Below, piece by piece: positions 1 to 11,634 of a DNA stretch of 64,000 nucleotides. Source of the DNA: Trichoderma breve (taxonomy: Eukaryota; Ascomycota; Sordariomycetes; Hypocreales; Hypocreaceae); assembly GCF_028502605.1 (NCBI RefSeq), contig NC_079232.1:1364001-1428000 (forward strand), read 5' to 3'. A program made the translations under genes and the position numbers. The notes under the pieces were generated by a model. That model saw only the letters and a program-made list of their open reading frames with translations, ran no database searches and was not told the DNA's origin. Every line of letters starts with the position of its first letter. Position 1 is the first letter of the stretch.

Positions 1-1493
1 GCCGTCGACATTATGTGGTTTGGGGCTGGGATGAGGTTCTGATGCTGCTGGGTCAAGTTGTCACCCAGGCGATGTTGAGATGTTTTGCAGAGATTAAAGA
101 TGTCAACATGGCGTTAAATGTACATGTTTTATTTGAACCAAAGTGACTCGGTCCTGCTTCAATTATTTAACAGGACGCAATTGATTTTAAGAAGTTAATG
201 TTAAATCATTCTGGGAGATGTCTAGGCGATACTTTCTTAGCCCACGACGACGAAATATGGCTCTAGGGTAGCACATTATGGGTGCGTGCATGTTTGTAAT
301 CAGAAGGCTTGAAGCAAAGCTGTGGTATTGGAAGGTTTATTTTCATAACAAATACTACCTAGGTAGGCAATATTGATGCTATATACAACTCTTGGAATCT
401 ATTTTCTAACTGCTTGTTTAACTGCATACTATATGCATCTCTGGAGTTTACTGCCAACACCCTCACATTCATGTCCAATATGGCGAGCAATGTACTCAAT
501 AAAGCCCATTGCACTCATTACCACGCATTCACTTTAATCACTGCCACATTCCTAAGCCCGCAACTCACGCAATAGTTAAGCAGCAACAATCTCTCACGAC
601 AAACAGCTTCTATTGGGTGCTACATACTATCACATCTTGATACCTCCAAGATCATCTCTTAGTTAAGCACCTACTCATCCATTTTAACACCCACCCACTC
701 GAGTCATTTCTCCAAATCCTATCTTCGGATCAAGTCCTATCTGCCGCATTCCGTTTCCCCAGCGTCAATACATAGTGACTGCAAAATACATCCGTACATA
801 CATGCAGACATTATCCTTTGAATTTAGCCGGCAAACTCCAGGCCCCATCAACAATGATCGACCGTCATGCAGGGTTCAAGGAACTGCTAGTTGCCTTGTA
901 GACCCTCATGTACCGAAGTTGAGCATGCACATCTTTACTGCCGTCTGCCGTCCTGCCGTGGCCTTTTCAACCCATCTAATACATGCAAATTTCCCCCAAA
1001 TTAGAGAGAAGAAGAGAGAAAGAAGACACAGCTAAAGACGTCACACACCCGCTGTAATTACCCCACCATTCATTCAACCATCAAAGACGGGATCAATTGA
1101 CAAAAGTTATCCCTCGAACGAGAAGATACCTGTACTGTAGCTCTCGCTTGGCTTCTCCTCTTCTTCTTGTCCATTTCTCCACACAATACCCCATCTTGCC
1201 CCTCACTCGCGATGCCGCAGTCGCAGTCTGATATCACCCAGAGCAGCTCGGCTCAATCAAAACCGAAAAAAATAATAGTCTAGAGCTTGCATGGCTTGCA
1301 CACCACTTTGCCCAAGCATTAGCTTTTTAGTGCCTTTTTGTCTGCCGGAGAAAGCTCATGATGCTTACCTTTGTAGCGTGAAATAAAATAAAGCTTGCCC
1401 AAACCTCCGTATACGCAGCATCAAGACAGTTGAACCACATCCAACATTGAGCGGAACCCAATCATAGTAGCAGACTCGCTCACCAATCTCAAA
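1..1493. other. Gene-free left edge and promoter of the DUF2264 gene
   Basis: No open frame here has the length, composition or family resemblance of a gene. The first kilobase is fairly AT-rich. A 12-bp perfect palindrome, CTACCTAGGTAG, lies at 355-366 (discussed in the findings). The last few hundred bases are pyrimidine-rich (for example around 1140-1200), as is common before fungal transcription starts, so they probably hold the promoter and leader of the gene starting at 1494. No tRNA-like box A/box B pair was noticed. Confidence 0.5.
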
Positions 1494-3960
1494 ATGGCTC
1501 CCCTCACGCTCGGCTACAATGACAAGCATCCCTTTGCCCAAGTCCCCATTACGGATCGCGCCTCTGTCCAAGAGCTTCTCCGGACGCTGCTCGACCCTCT
1601 CGAGCCTTTCTTCTCACCCCAAAAGGCCCGCGTCAAGTGCCCTGGAGCTACGGCCGTCAGATTCGACCAGACCGCGTCCGAAGTAGAAGGCTTCTTCCGT
1701 CCTATCTGGGGTCTGGCGTGCCTGCTGGCCGGGGGTGGCCAGTATCGCGGCACAGACTGGTGGGTTCAGGGGATCAAGGCCGGCACTGACCCAGAAAGCC
1801 CCGAGTATTGGGGATATCCTCGTGACAATGACCAACGCATGGTTGAGATGTGCCCTTTTGGTAATTCATGTGATTGTTGATATTGGAAGTTGATCGCTGA
1901 AAATGACGGAAGCTGATCGCATCATCTTGTATAGGATTCGCGCTGGCCGTCGCACCAGAGTTATGGAACGGTCTTTCGGAAAAGGAGCAAGTCAATGTCG
2001 AGAATTGGCTTGGAAACTCTATCAACGAGAAAAAGTCTGATCAGTCCTTGCATGAAATCATGCCGTAAATGCCCTTCACTCACTGACAAAGTCTCACAGC
2101 ATGCCCAACACCAACTGGCTCTGGTTCCGCGTCTTCGCCAACCTAGGACTCAAGCAAAACGGAGCCAAATACTCAGAGGAACGACTCGAGAGTGACATCA
2201 AGCACCTCGATACCTTCTACCGAGGAGACGGCTGGTCCAACGACGGTCCTGAGGGCATCCATCGTTAGTCTACTCTTCTCCCACTTTGCTTTCCTCTTAG
2301 ACTTCTCTCCACCGCAATACTCACGCCTCTTGTTATTCCGCAGAAATGGATTATTATTCCTCCAGCTTCGCCATCCACTTCCTTCAGCTCCTCTACGCCA
2401 AACTCGCCGCCAAGGCTGACCCATCCCGTGCAAAGGAGTTTAAGCACCGGGCTGAGATCGCCGCTCTCGACCTCGTCCACTATCATGACGAGCTCGGCCG
2501 AGCCATCCCGTTTGGCCGTAGTTTAGTCTACCGCTTCGCCATGGTCGCCTTTTGGGGCGCCCTGGCCTACGCAGACGTCGACCTGCCGGCTCCCCTAACG
2601 TGGGGCATGGTCAAGGGAATTGTCCTCCGCAATTTCAGGTGGTGGCAGACACAGGGTGACATCTGGACGTCGAGTGGGACGCTGTCTCTCGGGTTTTCGT
2701 ACCCGAGCATGTATGTACGTGTGATGATCATGATGGCTACTCATGCAGGTTCCATATTGTTTCCGATGCTAGATCGCTGACCCTTATTTCACGTGAAACA
2801 CTTGCAGATTACCGAGAATTACAATAGCCCTGGAAGTCCTGTGAGTAGCATTGATGCAACCCCCAATCTCGGCATCATCCAGAGAGGCATCGTACTAACT
2901 GTACGGGACAATGATCAGTATTGGTCATGTTTAGCTTTCATCTGCCTGGCAGTTCCAGAGCAGCATCCATTCTGGACATCAGAGGAGGAGCCAATCAGCC
3001 CCCAGATCCCCAAAATCAAGGCAATCCGGCATCCAGGTCACATTACCAGGTGAGAGCAGCCTCATTTACCCACCAATGGGAAGCCCAGAAACATTCTGCT
3101 GACCGTGTAATTCTGAACGCTGTTAAAGTTACCTTGGCGGACATTGTATGCTCCTCTCTTCGGGCCAAGCATGTGGTTATCCAATGAAGGCCACCCACGC
3201 CAAATATGGAGGGTTCGCATACAGCAGCGCCTTTGGATACTCGGTGCCCTCCGGGCTCTTCTCCTTGGAGCAATATGCCTTGGCGTCGCAGTTGGGGCTT
3301 TCAGATGATGGTGGCGAATATTGGAAGACGAGGAGGCTATCCGAGTATGCCGCTATTGAAGAGCGAGACGGCCAGCCCATTCTCGTTTCAGTCTGGAAGC
3401 CTTTTGCCGATGTCAAGATCAAGACATTATTGGTGCCCCCTGTTGAAAGCACGCCAAATTGGCATCTGCGGGTACATCACATCCAAGCTGGTCGGGAGGT
3501 CATGACCGCAGATGGTGCCTTTGCCATCCGCAACGTCAACTCCGAGAACGGAAGATACTTGGATCTATACGATGAATCAAAGGGCGAGGGAACAAGCCCC
3601 AAGATCATTGGCAACTATGATACCAACACACCGGCTGGCTGGGACACGGGACTCAATGGTGCCTTTGCGGCGGCCCTGGACAGAGGAGCTGTTGGCATCA
3701 AGGCTCTAGAACCACACGGCCAACGACAGGCCATGCTTGTGAATGCTGATCCCAACACAAATCTCATGGAGAGTCGGACAACAATACCGACCTTGCAGCA
3801 CAAGATCCCCCAGGGCCAAGGGGTGTGGTACATTTCTGCAGTCTATGCCAAACCAGCGGGCACTGGCGTCCCCAAAGAGAGCTATCTAGATGGATGGAAG
3901 AGTCCTCCCACGATCCCCAACTGGCTAGTCTTGGAGATGGCAGCAGATGGCGGGATGTAA
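1494..3960 (+). CDS. DUF2264 domain protein, seven exons
   Basis: Predicted 665-residue protein of the DUF2264 family (Pfam PF10022), whose biochemical role is not established. Exons read as 1494-1860, 1935-2034, 2100-2263, 2344-2714, 2808-2840, 2919-3049 and 3129-3960; all join in frame. Family landmarks are visible: [18 protein letters not shown] near residue 115, [17 protein letters not shown] at the exon 3 start, [11 protein letters not shown] in exon 4, [11 protein letters not shown] across exons 5-6 and [12 protein letters not shown] at the start of exon 7. The aromatic-rich N-terminal two thirds recall alpha/alpha-barrel carbohydrate-active enzymes, which is inference only. No signal peptide or membrane segment is seen, so it is probably cytosolic. 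The second intron needs a weak GTCTGA donor; a 35-nt alternative (2065-2099) is unlikely. The fifth exon is only 33 nt. The sugar transporter lies next, on the same strand. Confidence 0.88.
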
Positions 3961-6410
3961 CAGTGTAGGCGACCGAGCTTGCCGCATGTGTTTGCGATCA
4001 TCTCTTTGACCCAACGTTCTTCCCACTCTTTAGTGGTGGGGAGACGATGTCGGTCACGGTTCAACGAGGCTAAGGGATTTTGCCTAAAGAGAACATGGCA
4101 AATAGACGTAGAAATAAACTTACATGTACTATTTTGTACCAGCAGCCTTATACCGCAAACCGTAGCCTGTAGCGCAAGCCACCAACGGAGAGGTGAGGTG
4201 AGGTACGCGTGTGTACGGTATGAATGTACATGTAACCTGCCGCACGCGAGTAATAGCGTTTCTGCGCAGATCGGAGCCGTCGAGCACGGAGCGATTGATG
4301 AATGAATTTCCATGAATCCCAGCAGTTCAAGTAGGCTCCACCCGGGAGCAGCCCGCTTGACGGCATGCCTCTATTAGGCATTCGAGGCGAAAGACTGCTG
4401 CCGTCAACCTTCCCCACGAGTGATCGTTTAGCTGACCAGGGTGCCTGGTTGGCTGGCACATGGTTGCAACAGCAAAAGATGGATGCTCTGTGTCTGACAT
4501 GCCTACTCGTATACCTGTACGAGCCCTGAGAGCTAGGATTCGTTGGACCGCCATGTCGTGGCCGAGACTCTCCTGTCCAGAGGGCTGTGGCGGCCAGCTA
4601 GCAGCGAAAAAAATCCTCGAAACAAAGGGCCCCAAACCCAGCTGATACTAACAATAGCGCATCTCGATGGCTTGGCGCCACAACTCAGAAATGCGGAGAG
4701 ATCTGGAGAAGGCGAATAGTGCTATAACATATCGCTGCGGAGCAAAGCAGAGGGAAAAAAAGAAAAGAAGCCCAAAAGATGGATTCAATGTTCCGCCTCC
4801 ACGAACCCCACCTCCTCGGCCCCACAAGCGGTTAAAAGAAAGGAGCCCCTGTATGCTTAAGTGCTTGAGGACGAAACGGGGAAACATGGCTGTGACTTGT
4901 GTGATTCTTAACAGTATCTGCCGAAATCCCGCGTTTCGATGTTGGCGGGCTGGGGGGATAATCCGGGGGAGGGGATGCCACTTCCCCATGCCTTGCAAGA
5001 CCACGCACCGCTGGAGACTGGAATTTGAATTGTAGAGTAATCGTGACCGTGTTGGGCCAGCGATGCCCTTTGCCCGTCATCACGAGATGTAAATCCATCG
5101 TTCTTGGCAGCCAGACATCCGCTCATTGGCGGGACTTGATTCTTCCGCAGGGGAGATTTTCCTCAATGCAGAGCCGAAGCCATAACCCCGGCCCGTGTCT
5201 GTGCACTAAGATAATCGGCGCTCCACGGCGGGTGAAGCAGCGCCTTAGCTGAAAGGCAAAACCTGGCCTCAAAGCTCTGGACATGTGCTAATGATTGGTA
5301 GCCCATGTACGAAATCCAGGGCTCTCCTCTGTTGGTAGAGACGCTGTGTCGTCAATGGTGTTGCGCGGCGCAACTTGCCGTACTCCGTGGAATTGCTAAA
5401 ATTGCAAATCTGGTGGCATCCCGTCCTGTCAACGGTGAAAAAAGGACGCGCCTCTTGCCAGCGAATCGCGGGCACTGGTTGATCAGTACATTGGGTAGCC
5501 CAGCAAGGAACATGGGCGAAAGCAAAAAGGGCCGACAAAAGGGCGCCCCAACCCAAAGAGTGACAGTCTGTCTCCTCATGCTTCCCCGAAGAGGCTGTGA
5601 ACAATAGGTCGTTCGTTGCAAACATGAGAGCTCTGTATAGGTCACGAATAATGACGAATGGTTCTTTGTGATGTCCATGTGCAAGAGGGCGATTTGCTGA
5701 TGATCGTTGTTGACGTCTCATGCCTGCTGTGAAGCCCCATGCAGCTTGCAGTTGAGCCACCCTCTACGGCTAATATCATGCATCTCAGCATCGCCTGTCA
5801 CAAGAATCCGTATTGCATCCACATACATACGTATGAGCCGTGAAGTACAGTACTGTATGATGTAGAACCAACCATCAGATCATCGTTGCTCTCCACCTGG
5901 TGCTTGTTAGCCAAGAGCTCCGAGGTGTCCACTCCCCCCGGCCAGCTGGCTTCAAAGTCTGGGGAATTTTAGCCCGGTGGTTTCACTCGTCTGATTGTTC
6001 CGCGCATCTGGGGGGGCCGCTCTAGCTCGCTCCTTTCGCTTGCATTTGCACTTTGAGCATGTTCCTCTTGGGTGCGACAAGGGTCCTGCTCGACAGCCCA
6101 AGAAGCGGGTCGTCGTCTCAGGAAAATAGTACATATCAGCGTCGCAGGACCTCGTCCACCTCCGTTCTCTCTCTTCCCTTGTCGCTCTGTCCGTCTCCTT
6201 GATTAAGCCTCTCAGACTTGACTCAGGAGCCGTCCATTCAATTCGTTGCCCCAAGGCGAGACCGGATCCTCGAGTCTTGCATAGGGTAGAGCACTTCTTT
6301 TCATCACGAAGTGCTTGCTGCCTGTCACTCCACGCTCAAACATTGCCGACAACTGCCGGGGCGGCTCCATACACCAGCATAAGCCAGGTCGACTCTAATA
6401 CGCCGCCACA
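3961..6410. other. 2.4 kb spacer and upstream region of the sugar transporter
   Basis: Several open frames of 100-160 codons occur on both strands, but they overlap each other, lack splice or family support and look like chance. The last 500 bases carry SYGGRG-type motifs (separate entry). The region just before 6411 is pyrimidine-rich, as expected for a leader. No RNA gene or transposon was recognised. Confidence 0.45.
5936..6013. promoter_or_regulatory. Cluster of Cre1/CreA-like sites upstream of the sugar transporter
   Basis: Three matches to the carbon-catabolite repressor consensus SYGGRG lie within 80 bp: CCCCGG (the reverse form) at 5936-5941, CTGGGG at 5959-5964 and CTGGGG at 6008-6013. 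They are about 400-475 bp before the transporter ATG. Two more, CTGGGG at 4950-4955 and CCGGGG at 4963-4968, lie further upstream. Paired or clustered sites are what CreA/Cre1 needs in known promoters, and sugar transporters are common targets. The hexamer is degenerate and frequent by chance, so this is only suggestive. Confidence 0.35.
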
Positions 6411-8825
6411 ATGGGCGTAACCGCCAAGTTCCTGCGCGCCATCGTGCGCAACGATGCTATGCGCAGCGATCCCGACGAAATCTATGGATGGCGCGTCTTC
6501 ACCCTCGTCTTCTCAGCCTGCTTCGGCGGCATGCTGTTCGGCTGGGATACGGGCTCCATCGGTGGCATCCTGACCATGCCTGACTTTCAGGAGAGGTTCA
6601 ACTACGCTCACAGCTCGACCAAGGCAAAGTCCGACATGAACCAGAACATTGTCTCGACGCTGCAGGCAGGATGTTTCGCCGCGTGCTTCTTCACCAGCTG
6701 GATCACCGATCGATATGGCCGCCGAGCTGCCCTGATGGGCTCTGGATTCCTGACCATCATCGGCATCATCTTCCAGGCTGCATCTGCCGCCAAAGGCACG
6801 ATTGCTGTCATGTATGTCGGTAGATTTATTGCTGGCCTGGGAATCGGAGCTGCATCTGCATTGACTCCGTTGTATGTCTCTGAGTGCGCTCCTCGTGCCA
6901 TCCGAGGTGGTTTGACAGGTAAGAATATACAAGATGCAGGAAGCAAGAAGCTTGGAGCTTGAGCTCTGCTCTCGCCTCAGCCTCAGGCATCGACTCCCTT
7001 CCCCTTCTGCCACCGCCTTATGGCAGTAAACGATAGGAACCCCATACTGATATTGGCCTTGCTGTATAGCCTTTTATCAATTGTTTAACGTCTTCGGCAT
7101 TATGCTTGCTTTCTGGTACGTAAACAACCCCAACCCAGCCCAGTCCATTGTTGGCTTCTAGAACATAATCATCTTACACAACATCCACTCTTAGGGTTAA
7201 CTACGGATGCTTGTTGCACGTCCCAGCCCCTGCAATCTACGTTGTCCCTTTGACCTTGCAAGCTCTGCCTGCCGTGTAAGTCAGCTACATGAGTCGTACC
7301 CAGGCCGTTTTCTAACTGCCGAGAAGCTTCTTGATGGGTGGCATGTTTCTTTCTCCTGAGAGGTACGTAATCTCCCCGGCGGTCTATCCTATCTGGATCG
7401 CATCAACATCAAGAGCAACTCCAGAGAAGCTAACTCATGATTCAGTCCTCGATGGTGCGCCAGAAGAGACGATTGGGACCGGGCCAATCAGATTCTCATC
7501 AAGCTTCGTGGGTAAGGCAAACTGAAACTCTGAGCCGTGTTGCAAGGAATATCTGTCTGACTTTGGGGGGTGTATGCATGTAGTCTTCCCGCCGACTCGG
7601 AGTACGTCCAAAATGAGATCCAGGAGATGGCCGATCAGCTCGAACATGAGAGGCGCCTGACCGGAGACGCCACCTTCAAGACACTCCTCAGGGAAATGTG
7701 GACGATTCCTGGCAACCGAAAGCGTGCCATCATCTCCGTGTTCCTCATGATCTTCCAGCAAATGACTGGTGTCAACGCCATCGTAAGACTTGATCCTTGA
7801 AGCCCTGTAGTTCCTATTGGGGAACCGATGGAGCGGGATGTTGCATTTGCAGGGAACATGCTGATCGCGAACGACACAGAACTATTATGCTCCCCAAATC
7901 TTCGCTAACCTCGGAATGACTGGCAATGACTCGTCGTTATTCGCCACTGGAATATACGGCGTTGTCAAGACGGCTGCCTGCGGAGTTTTCCTCGTCTTTG
8001 TGGCAGATTCGCTTGGCCGACGCTGGAGTCTGTTGTGGACAGCTGCCGCTCAAGGCATCTTCCTCTACATTGTTGGCATCTATGGAAGGGTCCAACCCCC
8101 TGTTGCCGGACAGCCTGTAAGTCCCAATCCTGCACCCGAAGGCCTCCTGCCTTCCGATTCCGATGCCACTCTTCGGAATTGTTGGCTGATAATCGTGCCC
8201 TCGCCCCCTTTCTAGGTCACGGCATTTGGATACGTTGCCATTGCTTGCATCTATCTCTGGGCTGCGTCGTTCCAGTTTGGCTGGGGTCCCGTCTGTTGGA
8301 TTCTGGTCAGCGAGATCCCCACTGCTCGGCTGCGTGCCATGAACGTGGCCATTGGCGCAGCCACTCAATGGCTCTTCAATTTCGTTTGCGCTCGATGTAA
8401 GTAGCCGTCCAGCCTCCCGTCCCCTTGTTCCTGATCCTCGATTGGCGCACCGCTATCCCAGAGATATGCACGCAGGATTGAAGGATCAGGATTAGGATTA
8501 ATATTCAGCATTTACTGACTCTTTCGACAGCCGTTCTAACTATGCAGACCACTATGGGCAAGGCCGGCTATGTAAGCGGGAGACCTCATCTTAAAACTCT
8601 AACATTGATGTACTGACTCGCGACTAGGGCATGTTCTTCATGTTTGGCAGCTTCTGCTTCATCATGGGCCTCTTCGTGTGGTTCTTCGTGCCTGAGACCA
8701 AGGGTCTTAGTCTGGAGAGAATGGACGAGCTGTTTGGCGTCACCGATCTGGTCAAGAAGATTGACGCTGAGCCCGAGGCCGGCCAGGCGGACAGCATTCG
8801 GGAGGAAGTCGAGATCAAGTCGTGA
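6411..8825 (+). CDS. MFS sugar (hexose-type) transporter, ten exons
   Basis: Plasma-membrane sugar porter of the major facilitator superfamily, predicted 530 residues with about 12 membrane segments; substrate probably glucose or another hexose. Exons: 6411-6918, 7070-7115, 7195-7275, 7327-7362, 7446-7511, 7584-7782, 7880-8116, 8216-8396, 8531-8571, 8628-8825, all in phase. Family signatures in order: GWDTGSIGG in the first membrane segment, DRYGRR in the loop after segment 2, [15 protein letters not shown] after segment 4, LSPESPRW before the central loop (joined across the exon 4-5 border), [10 protein letters not shown] with the sugar-binding QQ in segment 7, LGRRW after segment 8 and [16 protein letters not shown] after segment 12. 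The N terminus has no extended sensor tail, and the C-terminal tail is short, so a transporter is more likely than a glucose sensor. Quinate-permease-type relatives share these motifs, so the substrate is uncertain. Ten exons is far more than most neighbours. Confidence 0.92.
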
Positions 8826-9772
8826 AGAATTCTCATGCTCTGTTTTAATGTGGCGCGCCTGTCGCTCGGTTGTACGGACAGATGGAACGCCGGGTGGATG
8901 TAGGTAGCGCATTTGAATGATTCTTGTGTTGTCTTGGTTTCCCAGTTAGTGCATTGTCATCAGACGCTTATTTCTTAATCTGTTGCTCTTTGTCCCGTTT
9001 TGATGATTTGATGTGAGGCGTGGCTTGCTTGGGGAGGGTCCGGGGGAGCCAATCATCTATGCACATTCTTTCGTATGCGTTCCGAGTTTAGTGCGAGCAT
9101 GGCCATGGCGGCGTGCCGAAGGAAGCGAAACGCGCGGATCCGGCCCTACAGAGTCACATCTGGTCATGATCAACTAATGGTTGGCTAAGAGCAGGATGCC
9201 ACGATTTTGTCGCCACGATGCGCTAAAAGCCGCACTTGGGGCCTTAGCAGCCCTGCCAAACCTGCCTCATTCGCTGCAAACTGCATAAATGATAACGAAT
9301 CGTCAGCTTCTTGACTCGAGAGATTGCTCGTCCAAGGCGAAGCAAAAGAAGCGCATCTTGCCTCCGAAGTGAGTGCGAGTCAGTCAGCTGAACATTTTTA
9401 GTGACGCCTGCAATGCTTTAGCGGCGTCCCCAGCAACATGGTAAGGGCGGGGGGGCCCAGTTGTATTTACGAGTACAGTAGGGCCTGATCCCCCAGTGAC
9501 AGCAATTTTGCCCAATCACGGGCTGCAGACAGCATTTTGGACGAGTGAGAACAAATAGAGCAACTGCAGGGCTGGGCAATTCGGACTGCAGCAAGCGGCC
9601 GGAGAGACGCCTCAAGCTGATACTGTAGGTACCACCTGGTCCATGGCTGTAACAGGTATGTACCTCTTATGGAATGGAGAGAGTCAGGAGTTAGGAGGGT
9701 GAGATTCGATGCACCTGCAGCTGCATAGAGTGCATATTGTTGCATTGCACCAGTACGAGAGTAGCTGGGAGC

Positions 9773-9829
9773 TGGACCTGTACCCGGACCCGGACCTCGC
9801 TGGACTTGGACCTGGACCTGGACCTGGAG
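9773..9829. repeat. Imperfect GGACCT hexamer microsatellite
   Basis: The run alternates GGACCT/GGACCC/GGACTT units, with the last units perfect (CCTGGA repeated around 9811-9827). About nine units can be counted. It lies in non-coding DNA about 950 bp downstream of the transporter and would translate to VQ or GP dipeptides in two frames, which explains the spurious open frames over it. Confidence 0.7.
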
Positions 9830-10745
9830 CAGATCGGTGATTAGCTTCAAGCAACTGATTCATATCGATTGCAATCGATCAATCAGACTTTTGCAGCACC
9901 GTATCCGGACCGGAAGCTCTGGGCACTGTACAGTACTCGTACCTACACAGCAACGTGAGTTATCGTGAGTGGCAAAACCAATCCCGGGAGGCACCGCGTG
10001 ATTCCACCATGATAATTACCACATCCGGACTGTCGATGCAAGGCTGACAAAAATCCAACCAACCTGGTCCGCTCCCCTAGCAGGAGCTGACCCAGACTAG
10101 TGGCTTAGACGTTTCGTTTGAGCGGTGCTCCGTCTTTGACTTTGGCCCCCCTGCAATGACAACTCAACACCAAAACTCGGCAGTTGTGTTTTGTCTTCTA
10201 GCAGTCGTCCACAATCACCACCATCAGCTGCCTCCGAGTCAGTTCTCAGACGACAGCAACCGCCGTCATTGTTCTATCAACCCCCCTCCCCCCACCACTA
10301 GCGGTGCTGCTGTGTCATGACTTGGAGTCTCGTAAGGCGAAAAGAAGCTTACCTGCGCCAGAGCCAGCCCTATGCATCGGCCACAAGAGGTGTCAAGTGT
10401 CGGCTCTATCACCAACTTCGGGTCCTGTGGGGGCGTCACCGTGGAACAATGCCCAACACTAGAAGCTATCTATGGCGATGGATTCAGGCTACTCTTCCGC
10501 TCGGGGGCCCGGTGTCATGTTCTAAGCGAGCCCTGGGGGCCGTCATGGCTGATCCATTTCGTTATTGCCTATGAATGTACTATCGCCGCTCCCCATTTTC
10601 CTACCAACCCGGGCAGGATGCAGCCTGCTTGACGATTCAGTTGCAGGAGAGAGCAAATATTCCATGTCCCAAGTACCAAGCCAGACAGCACAGCTGGACA
10701 CTACATAACTAATATGCTTCTGCGCTCCCCCCCTTGGCTCAGTCC

Positions 10746-10890
10746 TTTGCAAAGTGCCTCACTCTCTTTTTTTGTGTGTCTGTGTGTGTGCTTCTTTCTT
10801 TCTTACTCTCTTTAACACTTTCTTTTACACCTATCCTTTTTCTTCGTCTTCTTTCGTTTATCTCTCTCCCCGTCTCGTTTTTTTTCCCGT
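10746..10890 (+). promoter_or_regulatory. Long CT-rich tract, probable core promoter
   Basis: About 145 bases consist almost wholly of C and T on the + strand, with runs such as TTTCTTTCTTAC and CGTCTCGTTTTTTTTCCC. Tracts like this sit immediately upstream of transcription starts in many filamentous-fungal genes. The first well-placed ATG downstream is at 10995 (context CACCATG). A second, shorter pyrimidine-rich stretch at about 11450-11545 precedes the ATG at 11635, so two start regions may exist. Confidence 0.45.
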
Positions 10891-10994
10891 CTCGTCTTGG
10901 GTGGCACGGCTCCGATCCTATTTGCTGTCGGAGACTGGAGCTTCTGACACTGCAGATGGTACGAGTAGGGACAACACGCCTATAACTCAGCACC

Positions 10995-11448
10995 ATGTCC
11001 AGTGGCAACAGGCCTGTACCTCCGCCTAAGCCTGCGTCGCAGCGCTACAGCCTGCTGAATCCAAACCGCCAAACCGACGTCACTACCGCACCTGTGCGCC
11101 AAAATCCCGTGTTCCGTACGTACCTACTTTGCTCTATACACGTATTCGCACCGACAAAGATGCCCACGAAATCCCCTGCCCAGCACCTCACGCATTGTTT
11201 TTTTTTTTTTTGTGGCGAACGCCCGAGCAGTATACAAAACGACGCCCTCTTTCCGTGGCGATGCCGTAACTGGCGTTTTGTTTGACAAACAACTCGGGGG
11301 ACAGCCCCCCGGATTTGTTATTTCATCCCTCTTGGTTTCTAATGCGCACTCATTTTCCTTTCAATTGATGTCACTTGCTTTATTTCCCCTAAACGCCGAA
11401 GAAATTAATTTTTTTTTAATTCTTCATTCACCACCCTCGCTAGTCTAA
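10995..11448 (+). CDS. Doubtful small two-exon gene of unknown function
   Basis: I do not recognise this product. A start in good context (CACCATG) at 10995 opens a basic, proline-rich N terminus (NRPVPPPKPASQRYSLLNPN) which runs into a good GTACGT donor at 11116. An acceptor CAG at 11228-11230 allows exon 2 (11231-11448) to follow in frame and end at TAA, giving 112 residues. The strong CT-rich tract upstream argues that something is transcribed here. Against it: exon 2 has no family resemblance and the intron lacks a clear branch site. The alternative is that this is the 5' leader, with upstream open frames, of the SDR-like gene at 11635. Confidence 0.33.
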
Positions 11449-11634
11449 GACTTGCCTTACCCGGACTCAGTCACTTATTTCAAAGACACTTCCTTGTCTC
11501 AAATCCTCTCCTCTCTCCTTTTCCCCCCCTACCTTTTAAATACTTTACCCTCAAATGAATGCGATTCCCACCTGTCGATCACCTTCGCTCCTTTCGTAAA
11601 ATGGTTTCGAAGGGACAGTCTATAAGCATCAATA

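Larger units (their letters stand above)
8826..10994. other. 2.2 kb gene-free stretch
   Basis: No supported gene. It holds the transporter's 3' end, a short GGACCT-type hexamer repeat (own entry) and, at its right end, a strong pyrimidine tract (own entry). Open frames such as 9467-9850 (-) are by-products of the hexamer repeat, and 10317-10632 (+) shows no domain or splice support. Confidence 0.45.

Noticed and set aside
4667..5760. Overlapping open frames of 100-163 codons on both strands upstream of the sugar transporter
   Set aside because: They overlap one another on both strands, have no family resemblance and lie in what looks like a long promoter.
9467..9850. 127-codon minus-strand open frame with a VQVQVQ stretch
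   Set aside because: The stretch is the GGACCT microsatellite read in frame; nothing else supports a gene.
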